64,000 bases of DNA, taken from contig NZ_JMPL01000005.1 in assembly GCF_000735365.1 (NCBI RefSeq), forward strand, positions 1 through 64,000, written 5' to 3'. The notes under the pieces were generated by a model, which worked only from the letters and a program-made list of their open reading frames with translations, ran no database searches and was not told where the DNA came from. The stretch is from Kluyvera ascorbata ATCC 33433 (GTDB lineage Bacteria; Pseudomonadota; Gammaproteobacteria; Enterobacterales; Enterobacteriaceae). The translations under genes were made by a program, and so were the position numbers. This document shows, piece after piece, positions 9,637-20,739 of the stretch (positions are counted from its first letter, which is position 1; each line of letters begins with the position of its first letter).

Positions 9637-9676
9637 AAAAAAAAGAGGACACAGCCCCGTGAGGAGCGGTGTCCTC
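9637..9676 (-). promoter_or_regulatory. Leader attenuator upstream of the DUF1281 gene
   Basis: Minus strand: GAGGACAC ... GTGTCCTC is an 8-bp outer stem with an inner GC-rich hairpin, followed by at least eight T. The GAGGA of the left arm reappears as the Shine-Dalgarno GAGGAG at 9625-9630, so the right arm could pair with either: terminator on, or ribosome site masked. Confidence 0.6.
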
Positions 9677-9721
9677 ACGGGACGGCGACAGTTACGGAAT
9701 AACCGTCACCGGATAAGTTAA

Positions 9722-10708
9722 TTACGCCGCCACAGCCTGACTTTCAGGCAGTGCCAGCAGATATTCCGACGCTTCCCGGGCATGCCGGCAGGCGCGGAAC
9801 AGGGCCTTTTTGTCAGATTTCAGCACCTTCAGCCAGTGGTCCACATAGCTGTCGTGCTGAACCTCACCGAACACGCCGAGCTGAGCACACAAAAACGCGC
9901 TGCCCATTTCGGCGATGAGCTCCTCAAAGGCATACACCGGGTCCCCGAACTGCCGGGATGAGGAGGTTATCCCCTCCCGGTTAAGTCGCTTCGCATGACC
10001 GGTACTGTGTACAAGCTCATGCAACAGCGTGGACCAGCAGTCCGCTTCCGTAAAAAACTGCTCAGCCATCGGCATCACAATTTCATCCGTCAGCGGGCGG
10101 TAATATGCCCGGTTCTGAGGCAGCATCCGGTTTTTAACCCCAGTGGCGTTAAACATCCGGATCACCCTGTTCATCACGTCCGGACAGAGTATGCCGTCCT
10201 CATCCACCGTCGGTGGTTGCTCAGGTGAAGCCGCAACCTCTGCCGGCAACCCCTCACACTGCTCAGCGTTGAACAGCTGCAGGGGTTTGAGCATCGGCAC
10301 GGTTTCCATCAGCGGTTTACCGTCACTGTCATAAAGGCGGTTACCTTCGCGATCCTCTGCCTGCTTCGTCCAGTCCTTATAAACCACCGCCAGGGTGGCT
10401 TTCTCACCCTTACGCACCTGCCCGCCAGCCTGCTGCGCCTGCCGGTAAGTCATCCAGCGGTTATTGCGAAAACCCTGCTCTTCCGCTGACATCCAGAGAA
10501 GCAGGACATTCACGCCGCTGTAGTGACGTCCGGTTGTGGCATTCAGGGGCAGACCGGCCAGACCGCTGCCGGCAGCCGCGCGCCACGGCTTACGCCAGGG
10601 CGCTACGCCGTTTTCCAGCGCGACAACAATGCGGTCGGTGATCTGGCGATAAAGGTCAGTCGGTTTTGCCGGACGGCGAGCCGCCTTGCGTGAAGTCGTT
10701 TTTTTCAT
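9722..10708 (-). CDS. ardC: ArdC-family antirestriction protein / zincin-like metallopeptidase
   Basis: 328 residues. Residues about 15-130 match the ArdC N-terminal ssDNA-binding domain (TDLYRQITDRIVVALENG, PWRKPW, YSGVNVLLLWMSAEEQGF). Residues about 205-300 form a zincin-like peptidase domain with LLHELVHSTGH, the HExxH zinc site, and a downstream AFEELIAEMGSAFLC helix. ArdC is known to protect incoming DNA against type I restriction in plasmid transfer. It is the best-understood member of this cluster and supports reading 8.6-13.8 kb as an establishment/antirestriction region. The start is the ATG at 10708; a structured leader lies just upstream. Confidence 0.88.
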   Translation of the reverse strand: MKKTTSRKAARRPAKPTDLYRQITDRIVVALENGVAPWRKPWRAAAGSGLAGLPLNATTGRHYSGVNVLLLWMSAEEQGFRNNRWMTYRQAQQAGGQVRKGEKATLAVVYKDWTKQAEDREGNRLYDSDGKPLMETVPMLKPLQLFNAEQCEGLPAEVAASPEQPPTVDEDGILCPDVMNRVIRMFNATGVKNRMLPQNRAYYRPLTDEIVMPMAEQFFTEADCWSTLLHELVHSTGHAKRLNREGITSSSRQFGDPVYAFEELIAEMGSAFLCAQLGVFGEVQHDSYVDHWLKVLKSDKKALFRACRHAREASEYLLALPESQAVAA

Positions 10709-10728
10709 GAGATATACCTTTAATCAGA

Positions 10729-10764
10729 GGCATACCCCTGCGCCGGCGAGCGCAGAGATACGCC
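10729..10764 (-). promoter_or_regulatory. Long leader hairpin upstream of ardC
   Basis: Minus strand: GGCGTATC..CTGCGC-TCGCC..GCGCAG..GGTATGCC folds as two stacked stems with G-U pairs. CGTATCTC of the left arm resembles GGTATATCTC immediately before the ardC ATG. There is no good T-run, so occlusion of translation is more likely than termination. Confidence 0.5.
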
Positions 10765-10789
10765 CGTCGACGGGAAATTCAGAGGTCAG

Positions 10790-11137
10790 TTACCATGCGG
10801 CATAAAACCACAGGTATTCATGTTCAAAGTCAAAATCACTGAGCAGGCTTTCCAGCCTGTCACGCAGGGTGAAAACGTACTGCAGCCGGCGCTGAAGAAG
10901 CGGATTATCCTCATTCCCCTCTGTAAATGTCGCAATCGCACAGTCCAGCCTCTCTTTCAGTTGCTGAATATGCTCGCGTGACAGTTCCAGACAGGTCGCG
11001 TTTTCCACCTCACCGACGTGCTTATCCAGCCAGGTAATCAGTGAAAAATCGCGGCTCAGTTCACACACCGGATGATACGGTGCCGGTACTGCGACGATCT
11101 GCCGGTGCTGGCTGTAGAGAAAAATATCCAGTCCCAT
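10790..11137 (-). CDS. Conserved-looking hypothetical protein (MGLDIFLYS start)
   Basis: 115 residues. I do not recognise the family. The N-terminus MGLDIFLYS resembles a group of small phage/plasmid proteins of unknown role that begin MGLDI. The C-terminal half is helical and charged (LSREHIQQLKERLD, LQRRLQYVFTLRDRLESLL) and ends in an aromatic-rich tail (EHEYLWFYAAW). AAGGAGG lies 6 nt before the ATG. It has its own leader hairpins and sits between ardC and the DUF3085 gene, so it probably shares their induction on entry. No catalytic motif is visible. Confidence 0.7.
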   Translation of the reverse strand: MGLDIFLYSQHRQIVAVPAPYHPVCELSRDFSLITWLDKHVGEVENATCLELSREHIQQLKERLDCAIATFTEGNEDNPLLQRRLQYVFTLRDRLESLLSDFDFEHEYLWFYAAW

Positions 11138-11165
11138 ACGGGCCTCCTTCGGTTCAGAAAGAGGC

Positions 11166-11199
11166 AGGAATCTTTCCGGCAGGAAAAGTCCCTGCCGGG
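11166..11199 (-). promoter_or_regulatory. Leader hairpins upstream of the MGLDI gene
   Basis: Minus strand: CCGGCAGG-GACTTTT-CCTGCCGG is a perfect 8-bp hairpin. A second CCTGCC copy with CTCTTTCT follows and could pair with the same left arm; the next purine block is the AAGGAGGCC ribosome site. Same logic as the other leaders, less clear-cut. Confidence 0.5.
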
Positions 11200-11204
11200 G
11201 TGAA

Positions 11205-11807
11205 TTAACGTCCGGTTATTCGCAGCGCCCCCTGCGGGGTCACCTGCGATAACCTGGCCTGCAGCCTGCCACAGGCGTTCAGAAAAGTTTGATGATCTTC
11301 AGGCTTCGCCCGCTTACAGCTGATGAAGGCCGCCTGCGTCAGCAGACGCACGGCGTTTTCACGCCAGCGGCAGAGTTCATCAGGCCCGACACAGGCACTG
11401 AAGTGACAGACTGCACTCGCCAAAAGCTGATCGGCCTTCTGGCGATACTGCGCCACTTTCACCCGGTCAGTCGCAGCGGTGAGCACCTGTATCTGTGTGT
11501 CGGTAATCAGGAGCCTCAGGTCCGTCCTGCCGGACAGTACAGAGGTGGCTACCGCGTCGCTTATCGACAGTGATTCAATGAAATCATCGCCGCCGGCAAG
11601 CAGGCGTGCCGTGTCGTACCAGTCCTCATTTTTCTGAGGGTGACACCCTGCGGCATACGCAATACGCGGCACCGGATCGTTGCCCTGCCAGGCACCGGTG
11701 GCCGGCATAAGATAAACACCCTCATCCTTTGCCAGGTGAAGCTGGCCTCCCTGCATACGGGCGGTTAGCAGGACGTTAGTCAGGTCTTTATTGTCGAAAA
11801 AAAGCAT
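11205..11807 (-). CDS. DUF3085-like protein
   Basis: 200 residues from ATG at 11807 with CAGGAGAGC as ribosome site. The central block (DEGVYLMPATGAW, RIAYAAGCHPQKNEDWYD, LLAGGDDFIESL) follows the DUF3085 pattern (a GVYLM strand, an xxAYAxxxxP strand, then GGDDxxE). The C-terminal 100 residues are helical and unassigned. DUF3085 proteins are typical of ICE and plasmid accessory modules, with no known activity. The preceding intrinsic terminator/leader (11821-11860) suggests individual control within the cluster. Confidence 0.65.
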   Translation of the reverse strand: MLFFDNKDLTNVLLTARMQGGQLHLAKDEGVYLMPATGAWQGNDPVPRIAYAAGCHPQKNEDWYDTARLLAGGDDFIESLSISDAVATSVLSGRTDLRLLITDTQIQVLTAATDRVKVAQYRQKADQLLASAVCHFSACVGPDELCRWRENAVRLLTQAAFISCKRAKPEDHQTFLNACGRLQARLSQVTPQGALRITGR

Positions 11808-11820
11808 GGGGCTCTCCTGT

Positions 11821-11860
11821 AAAAACGGGAGAGCCGCTCCGTCCGGAGTCATCTCTCCCG
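11821..11860 (-). promoter_or_regulatory. Leader attenuator upstream of the DUF3085 gene
   Basis: Minus strand: CGGGAGAG (arm 1), then CTCTCCCG-TTTTT (arm 2, intrinsic terminator), then CAGGAGAGCCCC-ATG (arm 3). Arms 1 and 3 share GGAGAG; arm 3 holds the Shine-Dalgarno. This is the clearest three-arm example in the series. Confidence 0.7.
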
Positions 11861-11882
11861 ACGGGGTTAAAGTCAGTACTGT

Positions 11883-12530
11883 TTAAAACGAGTCAGATTT
11901 TTCCGCGACCCGCTTCAGTTCGTACAGATGGAATTCCGCCAGCACGAAGGCATTCCAGTCCTCATTGCTCAGCACCCGCTCACCACCGGAGAGCAGCTGC
12001 AGCAGCAGGGAATCAAACGCGCCCTCGCCTACCGGTGTTTTCAGTACCGACTGAGGCGCGGTCAGCGTCGGCTGCTCAGGCAGACCGAGATGTTGTTCAA
12101 TCCAGCGTAACGGTAACGCCCAGCTGCGACCCTCGTCTGAAGAATGTATCCGGAAGCTGTCCGGACACAGGTTATGCAGCAGGACCATCACAATACGTGC
12201 AAAGAAATCGCAGGGCTGATGCTGAAAATCCAGCTCCTGGATACTCAGCGTATTGCGGTTGCGCTCCCGCTCTATAGTCATGTTGACCGGCCAGACACTG
12301 CCGCCTGTGTCGCCACGAAACGCCATGACATCAGCAACCGGAAACAGGTCAGCCGCGCGATTAAGCGACGGCAGATACGTATTCCCCGGACGCAGACGCA
12401 CCGGCAGTTGCCAGAAAGTTTCTGTGACGGCCAGAACGAAAGCATGCCAGTGTCGCAACGGAACCGTGCTGACATGCTCGATGGTGTAGACAACCGACAT
12501 GGAAGCCGGCGAAGAAAACTGGTTTTTCAT
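11883..12530 (-). CDS. Hypothetical protein of the ArdC cluster
   Basis: 215 residues from ATG at 12530, with GGAGGATTTATCG before it. I do not recognise the family. It has no signal peptide and no membrane segment; the composition is soluble and aromatic-rich (PLRHWHAFVLAVTETFW, DFFARIVMVLLHNLCPDSF, EDWNAFVLAEFHLYELKRV). The repeated phrase W[HN]AFVLA near residues 28 and 195 may be a short internal duplication. Codon usage and spacing match its neighbours, and it has its own terminator-type leader, so it is almost certainly expressed as part of this establishment-type set. Confidence 0.7.
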   Translation of the reverse strand: MKNQFSSPASMSVVYTIEHVSTVPLRHWHAFVLAVTETFWQLPVRLRPGNTYLPSLNRAADLFPVADVMAFRGDTGGSVWPVNMTIERERNRNTLSIQELDFQHQPCDFFARIVMVLLHNLCPDSFRIHSSDEGRSWALPLRWIEQHLGLPEQPTLTAPQSVLKTPVGEGAFDSLLLQLLSGGERVLSNEDWNAFVLAEFHLYELKRVAEKSDSF

Positions 12531-12547
12531 CGATAAATCCTCCGCGA

Positions 12548-12590
12548 ATAAAAAAGGGGGGATTTATCCCCCGGACGGGAGTAAATCCCC
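12548..12590 (-). promoter_or_regulatory. Leader attenuator upstream of the 215-residue gene
   Basis: Minus strand: GGGGATTTA (arm 1), TAAATCCCC plus TTTTTT (arm 2, terminator), GGAGGATTTATCG-ATG (arm 3 with ribosome site). Arm 3 repeats GGATTTA of arm 1, so arm 2 can choose between them. It is preceded by CCTGACGGGG, a motif seen before several other leaders here. Confidence 0.7.
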
Positions 12591-12614
12591 GTCAGGGTGT
12601 GTTCTGTCTGCTGA

Positions 12615-12980
12615 TTACATCCGTTCGAGAGCCGCTATAGCCCGATCACACCGGGCATCCTGGATACCTTCATCCACGGCCTTCTCCCAGAAGGGCCGGT
12701 TAATTTCTTTTCCCAGCTCGTCCAGCGTGAAGAGCAGATTTTTAGACGTATCAGGCAAAGGCGGAATATCGCCTTCCCCGAGTAAAAAGACAAACCAGCC
12801 ATAAGCTGTGCCGGTCCCAATGATGGAATCTTCCAGAAACGTCAGTTCATTCGTTTCATCCCGGTCCGTATGAAGATCGAGACGCTGAAATGCCCTGATG
12901 CTCAGGAGTTCACTCTCAAGCAGGCAAAGCCAGCTGAGCGTGTCCAGTGGAGTTTTAAGCGTATAAACGTCTGTGTGCAT
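12615..12980 (-). CDS. Small acidic hypothetical protein
   Basis: 121 residues from ATG at 12980; an in-frame ATG at 13031 would place the start inside the leader hairpin and lacks a ribosome site. The protein is acidic, without membrane segments (TLSWLCLLESELLSIRAF, TAYGWFVFLLGEGDIPPLPD, FWEKAVDEGIQDARCDRAIAAL). No family recognised. Small acidic proteins in antirestriction regions are often DNA mimics (ArdA, Ocr), but nothing here identifies that fold; it is only a thought. Confidence 0.65.
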   Translation of the reverse strand: MHTDVYTLKTPLDTLSWLCLLESELLSIRAFQRLDLHTDRDETNELTFLEDSIIGTGTAYGWFVFLLGEGDIPPLPDTSKNLLFTLDELGKEINRPFWEKAVDEGIQDARCDRAIAALERM

Positions 12981-13014
12981 GGGTATATCCTCAGGTAAAT
13001 AACGGGATATCCCC
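12981..13014 (-). promoter_or_regulatory. Hairpin covering the start of the 121-residue gene
   Basis: Minus strand: GGGGATATCC pairs 9 of 10 with GGATATACCC, the latter ending right at the ATG and containing the ribosome site. There is no T-run, so it looks like a translational block. It begins with the same CCTGACGGGG sequence as the leader at 12548-12590. Confidence 0.55.
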
Positions 13015-13058
13015 GTCAGGGTCCACAACATTTCACGGTCACGGCCTTCATCAGCCGA

Positions 13059-13433
13059 TCAGTGCAGTGCATATGAATCAGATTGCTCCTGATACACATA
13101 TTCAGGATTAAAGCGGAGGCGTTGCAGCACAGCTAACGACAGTGGATCAGCGAAATTTATGCCAGAAACGGCCACACCATCCAGTATGTCGCCGGCCTTA
13201 ACCCGGGAAGAATATCCGTAATACTGACACCAGACGCAAAGTTCGGGGTCAGCCGGATCACAATCACCGAGCGGTGCGACAAAAACCTGTTCGCCACAGG
13301 AGACGTTATCTCTGAGGATTTCGCCCCTGATGAAAACGCCACTTACGGGGCCATACTGAGCGGGACATACATCCCGTCGCGTCTCAGACATCGACAGAAT
13401 ACGAAAAGTGACGTCGTGCAGTGCTTCAGTCAT
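13059..13433 (-). CDS. Hypothetical protein, overlaps its upstream neighbour
   Basis: 124 residues from ATG at 13433, with CGGAGGGC 7 nt upstream; the start lies 8 bp inside the end of the 122-residue gene, indicating translational coupling. No family recognised. Beta-rich composition (FRILSMSETRRDVC, VSGVFIRGEILRDNVSCGEQVFVAPLGDC, CVWCQYYGYSSRVKAGDILDGVAVSG) with seven cysteines and an overall negative charge. No signal peptide. The multiple cysteines could bind metal, but their spacing (CDPADPELCVWC) does not match a zinc-ribbon I know. Confidence 0.65.
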   Translation of the reverse strand: MTEALHDVTFRILSMSETRRDVCPAQYGPVSGVFIRGEILRDNVSCGEQVFVAPLGDCDPADPELCVWCQYYGYSSRVKAGDILDGVAVSGINFADPLSLAVLQRLRFNPEYVYQEQSDSYALH

Positions 13434-13794
13434 GAGAATGCCCTCCGGAAAGAAAACGGTAGCGCAGGTGTGCCAGATGCTGTGCCTGACGGCAGGCATG
13501 GCGGTATGCGTTTCGACGACCTGTTATTCCCTCAGGAAAGGAAACCGGCAGGCGGTGAAAAACATACTCGGCGCGGTGGCAGCCTGTACGAACGGTAAGA
13601 AAGACGTTAACGCCCTGGTCTTTGACAGAAGAGATATGAGCACGGACGGCATAATTGCCCGAGCCGTTGACATACCAGTTGCTGTTGCGATGCAGATAAA
13701 TGAAAGATTTCAATTTCCGGACAGCTGCGTCAGCAGACTGCTGAAGCTGAGTAAGGATATGTTCAGGGAAAATCGCAGAAGAGATGACAGACAT
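13426..13794 (-). CDS. Hypothetical basic protein, first gene of the ArdC cluster
   Basis: 122 residues from ATG at 13794 with GGAGAAACACA upstream. No recognised family. It is basic and histidine-rich at the C-terminus (GRRNAYRHACRQAQHLAHLRYRFLSGGHSHD), with an N-terminal helix containing ILTQLQQSADAAVRKLKSF. It could bind nucleic acid, judged from charge only. It is the most upstream gene of the 13.8-8.7 kb series and carries a textbook terminator/leader just before its ribosome site, so its expression depends on read-through or anti-termination. Confidence 0.6.
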   Translation of the reverse strand: MSVISSAIFPEHILTQLQQSADAAVRKLKSFIYLHRNSNWYVNGSGNYAVRAHISSVKDQGVNVFLTVRTGCHRAEYVFHRLPVSFPEGITGRRNAYRHACRQAQHLAHLRYRFLSGGHSHD

Positions 13795-13807
13795 TGTGTT
13801 TCTCCAT

Positions 13808-13850
13808 AAAAAAAGGAAACACCTGCCCGAGCGGGAAGTGTTTCCCGTCG
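13808..13850 (-). promoter_or_regulatory. Leader attenuator at the head of the ArdC cluster
   Basis: Minus strand: GGGAAACAC (arm 1), CCCGCTCGGG inner hairpin, GTGTTTCC plus TTTTTTT (arm 2), then GGAGAAACACA-ATG (arm 3). GAAACAC occurs in arms 1 and 3. It is preceded by CCCCGACGGG. Confidence 0.7.
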
Positions 13851-13898
13851 GGGAGTCAGAAAAAACAACATTCTGACTGTCTGGTTAGTACAGAAGGA

Positions 13899-14053
13899 AC
13901 CTTTATCGTCGCGTCATAGTGCGCTTAAATTGACGATATCTGCTCTCAAAGGTGTGCAGATTTACCAATTTTTTGCCCCTTTTCAGGTTACAGGAGCTTT
14001 TGTTGTAGCCACCCGAAGGCGATTCTCACAGGCTACTGAATCATTGGTGGTTG
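13899..14053 (+). ncRNA. Structured repeat element, copy A
   Basis: The sequence parallels 38401-38626. Shared parts are CGCGTCATAGTGCGC, a hairpin with arms ATCTGC/GCAGAT, and a final unit GTAGCC-ACCCGAAGGCG..CACA-GGCTAC..CATTGGTGG. In that unit GTAGCC (14005-14010) pairs with GGCTAC (14031-14036), while CCACC can pair with GGTGG (14046-14050), a pseudoknot-like or switch arrangement. Strand is my assumption; an RNA product is inferred, not shown. Confidence 0.5.
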
Positions 14054-14197
14054 CAAAAGCAACGTATAAGCCTGTTCATTTTCAAAACAAAACGCAGATC
14101 TGTCAAGCCGCAGATAACCTTGTGTACTGAATCATACAACAAGTATTGGATGAGACTTATACTGAACCATCCCCCCAACCATCTCAGGAAGATGATC

Positions 14198-14473
14198 ATG
14201 GAACTCATTACCCGCCTTGTTTATATCGATACATCTGCCTATGAACGAAAGCATTTTCAGTTTGGCTTATACATTCTTGAAAAACTGGAGAATTTTGCAT
14301 CACATGATAAAGTGCGTATCCTTGTTACTGACATCACACGCAGAGAAATTGAATTACATATTCGTAAAAACGCTGAGGAAGCCTTAAAAGAACTTAATAA
14401 ATTTCAGAAAACGTATGCCCCGATACTGAGAACTACTCCGGCGCATGTACCAACAGAGATATTCGTAAAACCA
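14198..14473 (+). pseudogene. PIN-like (DUF4935-type) domain gene truncated by IS1
   Basis: The reading frame starts at ATG 14198 with AGGAA 7 nt upstream and runs into the left end of IS1 at 14474, leaving about 92 native residues. The opening ITRLVYIDTSAYERKHFQF has the strand-D pattern of PIN-domain ribonucleases. KVRILVTDITRREIELHIRKNAEEAL matches the second conserved stretch of the DUF4935/PIN_8 group. Such proteins are about 350 residues long, so the C-terminal catalytic acids are gone. IS1 created the break. No downstream half is present; the other side of the IS1 pair is lacA, so the intervening DNA was deleted. Confidence 0.55.
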
Positions 14474-14528
14474 GGTAATGCTGCCAACTTACTGATTTAG
14501 TGTATGATGGTGATTTTAAGGTGCTTGC

Positions 14529-14804
14529 GTGGCTTCCATTTCCATCAGATGTCCTTCCTGCTCCGTTACTGAAGGCGTGGTGCGTAACGGCAAAAGCACT
14601 GCCGGACATCAGCGCTATCTCTGCTCTCATTGCCGTAAAACATGGCAACTACAGTTCACTTACACCGCCTCTCAGCCCGGTACGCACCAGAAAATCATTG
14701 ATATGGCCATGAATGGCGTCGGATGTCGCGCCAGTGCACGCATTATGGGCGTTGGCCTCAACACGGTTTTACGTCACTTAAAAAACTCAGGCCGCAGTCG
14801 GTAA
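14529..14804 (+). CDS. insA: InsA of IS1 copy 1
   Basis: 91 residues, full length. It has the zinc-ribbon-like CPSC..CSHC pattern followed by a helix-turn-helix ([27 protein letters not shown]). InsA alone represses the IS1 promoter; with the -1 frameshift it forms the N-terminus of InsAB' transposase. Here the InsB' half is broken, so only the repressor function could remain. It differs from the InsA of copy 2 at several positions (for example RASAR against RATAR), so the two IS1 copies are not a recent duplication of each other. Confidence 0.92.
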   Translation: MASISIRCPSCSVTEGVVRNGKSTAGHQRYLCSHCRKTWQLQFTYTASQPGTHQKIIDMAMNGVGCRASARIMGVGLNTVLRHLKNSGRSR

Positions 14805-15237
14805 CCTCGCGCATACAACCGGGCAGTGATGTGATTGTCTGCGCTGAAATGGACGAACAGTGGGGCTACGTCGGTGCTAAATCACGTCAGCGCTGGCTGT
14901 TTTACGCGTATGACAGGATACGGAGGACGGTTGTGGCGCACGTCTTCGGTGAACGCACTCTGGCCACACTGGAGCGTCTTCTGAGCCTGCTGTCGGCCTT
15001 TGAGGTCGTGGTATGGATGACGGATGGCTGACGGATGGCTGGCCGCTGTATGAATCCCGCCTGAAGGGAAAGCTGCACGTTATCAGCAAGCGTTACACTC
15101 AGCGCATTGAGCGACATAACCTGAATCTGAGACAACATCTGGCAAGGCTGGGACGGAAGTCACTGTCGTTCTCAAAATCGGTGGAGCTGCATGGCAAGGT
15201 CATCGGGCATTATCTGAACATAAAACACTATCAGTAA
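14723..15237 (+). pseudogene. insB: insB of IS1 copy 1, frameshifted
   Basis: The InsB frame is intact through VVWMTDG and stops at 15031 because ACGGATGGCTG is duplicated. The remaining frame ([20 protein letters not shown] to KHYQ) continues to 15237 in another phase. The DDE catalytic domain is therefore split after its second aspartate region. Copy 2 shows the intact 167-residue version. This copy cannot make its own transposase but its ends could still be moved by copy 2. Confidence 0.9.
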
Positions 15238-15315
15238 GTTGGAGTCATTACCCGATGCACGGTGATGCTGCCAACTTACTGATTTAGTGTATGATGGTGT
15301 TTTTGAGGTGCTCCA

Positions 15316-15591
15316 GTGGCTTCTGTTTCTATCAGCTGTCCCTCCTGTTCAGCTACTGACGGGGTGGTGCGTAACGGCAAAAGCACCGCCGGACATCAGC
15401 GCTATCTCTGCTCTCACTGCCGTAAAACATGGCAACTGCAGTTCACTTACACCGCTTCTCAACCCGGTACGCACCAGAAAATCATTGATATGGCCATGAA
15501 TGGCGTTGGATGCCGGGCAACTGCCCGCATTATGGGCGTTGGCCTCAACACGATTTTACGTCACTTAAAAAACTCCGGCCGCAGTCGGTAA
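15316..15591 (+). CDS. insA: InsA of IS1 copy 2
   Basis: 91 residues, full length, with the N-terminal CPSC..CSHC zinc-binding pattern and helix-turn-helix. It overlaps insB by 82 bp; ribosomal -1 slippage in an A-rich run in the overlap is the known route to the InsAB' transposase. This is the only IS1 copy in the window with both halves intact, so it is the potential driver of IS1-mediated rearrangements here, including the deletion that joined the PIN-like gene to lacA. Confidence 0.93.
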
Positions 15592-16013
15592 CCTCGCGCA
15601 TACAGCCGGGCAGTGACGTCATCGTCTGCGCGGAAATGGACGAACAGTGGGGCTATGTCGGGGCTAAATCGCGCCAGCGCTGGCTGTTTTACGCGTATGA
15701 CAGGCTCCGGAAGACGGTTGTTGCGCACGTATTCGGTGAACGCACTATGGCGACGCTGGGGCGTCTTATGAGCCTGCTGTCACCCTTTGACGTGGTGATA
15801 TGGATGACGGATGGCTGGCCGCTGTATGAATCCCGCCTGAAGGGAAAGCTGCACGTAATCAGCAAGCGATATACGCAGCGAATTGAGCGTCATAACCTGA
15901 ATCTGAGGCAGCACCTGGCACGGCTGGGACGGAAGTCGCTGTCGCTCTCAAAATCGGTGGAGCTGCATGACAAAGTCATCGGGCATTATCTGAACATAAA
16001 ACACTATCAATAA
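15510..16013 (+). CDS. insB: InsB (DDE transposase part) of IS1 copy 2
   Basis: 167 residues. The catalytic region shows [15 protein letters not shown] (first acidic residue), [14 protein letters not shown] (second) and [15 protein letters not shown] (third), the DDE arrangement of the IS1 family. It is complete, in contrast to copy 1. It is translated mainly as the C-terminal part of the frameshift fusion with InsA. Confidence 0.92.
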
Positions 16014-16028
16014 GTTGGAGTCATTACC

Positions 16029-16168
16029 CTTTTTTCAACTTCTGATGGATGCGAGTGATTGAACTCATACATTAATGTTTTCCCACGAAGTCTTTTTTCA
16101 GGTAAGCCTTCGCACATATCGGTAAATAGCTTGCCTGCTTTTATTTTTTCTGTCATCGACATGTTCAT
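16029..16168 (-). pseudogene. lacA: lacA 5' fragment (galactoside acetyltransferase), cut by IS1
   Basis: Reading the minus strand from ATG at 16168 gives about 46 residues, beginning MNMSMTEKIKAGKLFTDMC, that follow E. coli LacA closely up to HPSEVEK. The frame then enters the right end of IS1 copy 2 at 16028. About 150 residues, including the left-handed helix catalytic domain, are missing, so no acetyltransferase is made. LacA is dispensable for lactose growth, so the operon could still function. Confidence 0.92.
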
Positions 16169-16194
16169 TTTTAACATTCCGTCCTGATAAGTTG

Positions 16195-16224
16195 GTCGGA
16201 TAAGGCGCTCGCGCCGTATCCGAC
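16195..16224. repeat. REP-like palindrome between lacY and lacA
   Basis: GTCGGATAAGGCGC-TC-GCGCCGTATCCGAC is an imperfect palindrome of the REP type. A REP element at the same place is known in the chromosomal E. coli lac operon, supporting vertical descent of the whole cassette from a chromosomal lac operon. Confidence 0.8.
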
Positions 16225-16233
16225 ATTAATTTC

Positions 16234-17532
<1,299 letters not shown>

Positions 17533-17538
17533 TTATTA

Positions 17539-20731
<3,193 letters not shown>

Positions 20732-20739
<8 letters not shown>

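Larger units (their letters stand above)
14474..15252 (+). mobile_element. IS1 copy 1 (transposase broken by an 11-bp duplication)
   Basis: Left end GGTAATGCTGCCAACTTACT, right end ..GGAGTCATTACC, 779 bp against the 768 bp of IS1. The extra 11 bp are a tandem copy of ACGGATGGCTG at 15020-15041. There is no matching 8-9 bp target duplication around it. Confidence 0.93.
15261..16028 (+). mobile_element. IS1 copy 2 (intact, 768 bp)
   Basis: Ends GGTGATGCTGCCAACTTACT and ..TTGGAGTCATTACC, exactly 768 bp. Only 8 bp (CGATGCAC) separate it from copy 1. Its right end abuts codon 47 of lacA. Flanks show no target duplication, which fits IS1-mediated deletion of the DNA between the PIN-like gene and lacA. 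Confidence 0.95.

Noticed and set aside
13899-14197. Type III toxin-antitoxin (ToxIN-like RNA repeats followed by a toxin)
   Set aside because: The repeats have pseudoknot-like pairing, but they are not in tandem arrays of about 36 nt, and the following gene looks like a PIN-domain protein, not a ToxN-type endoribonuclease.
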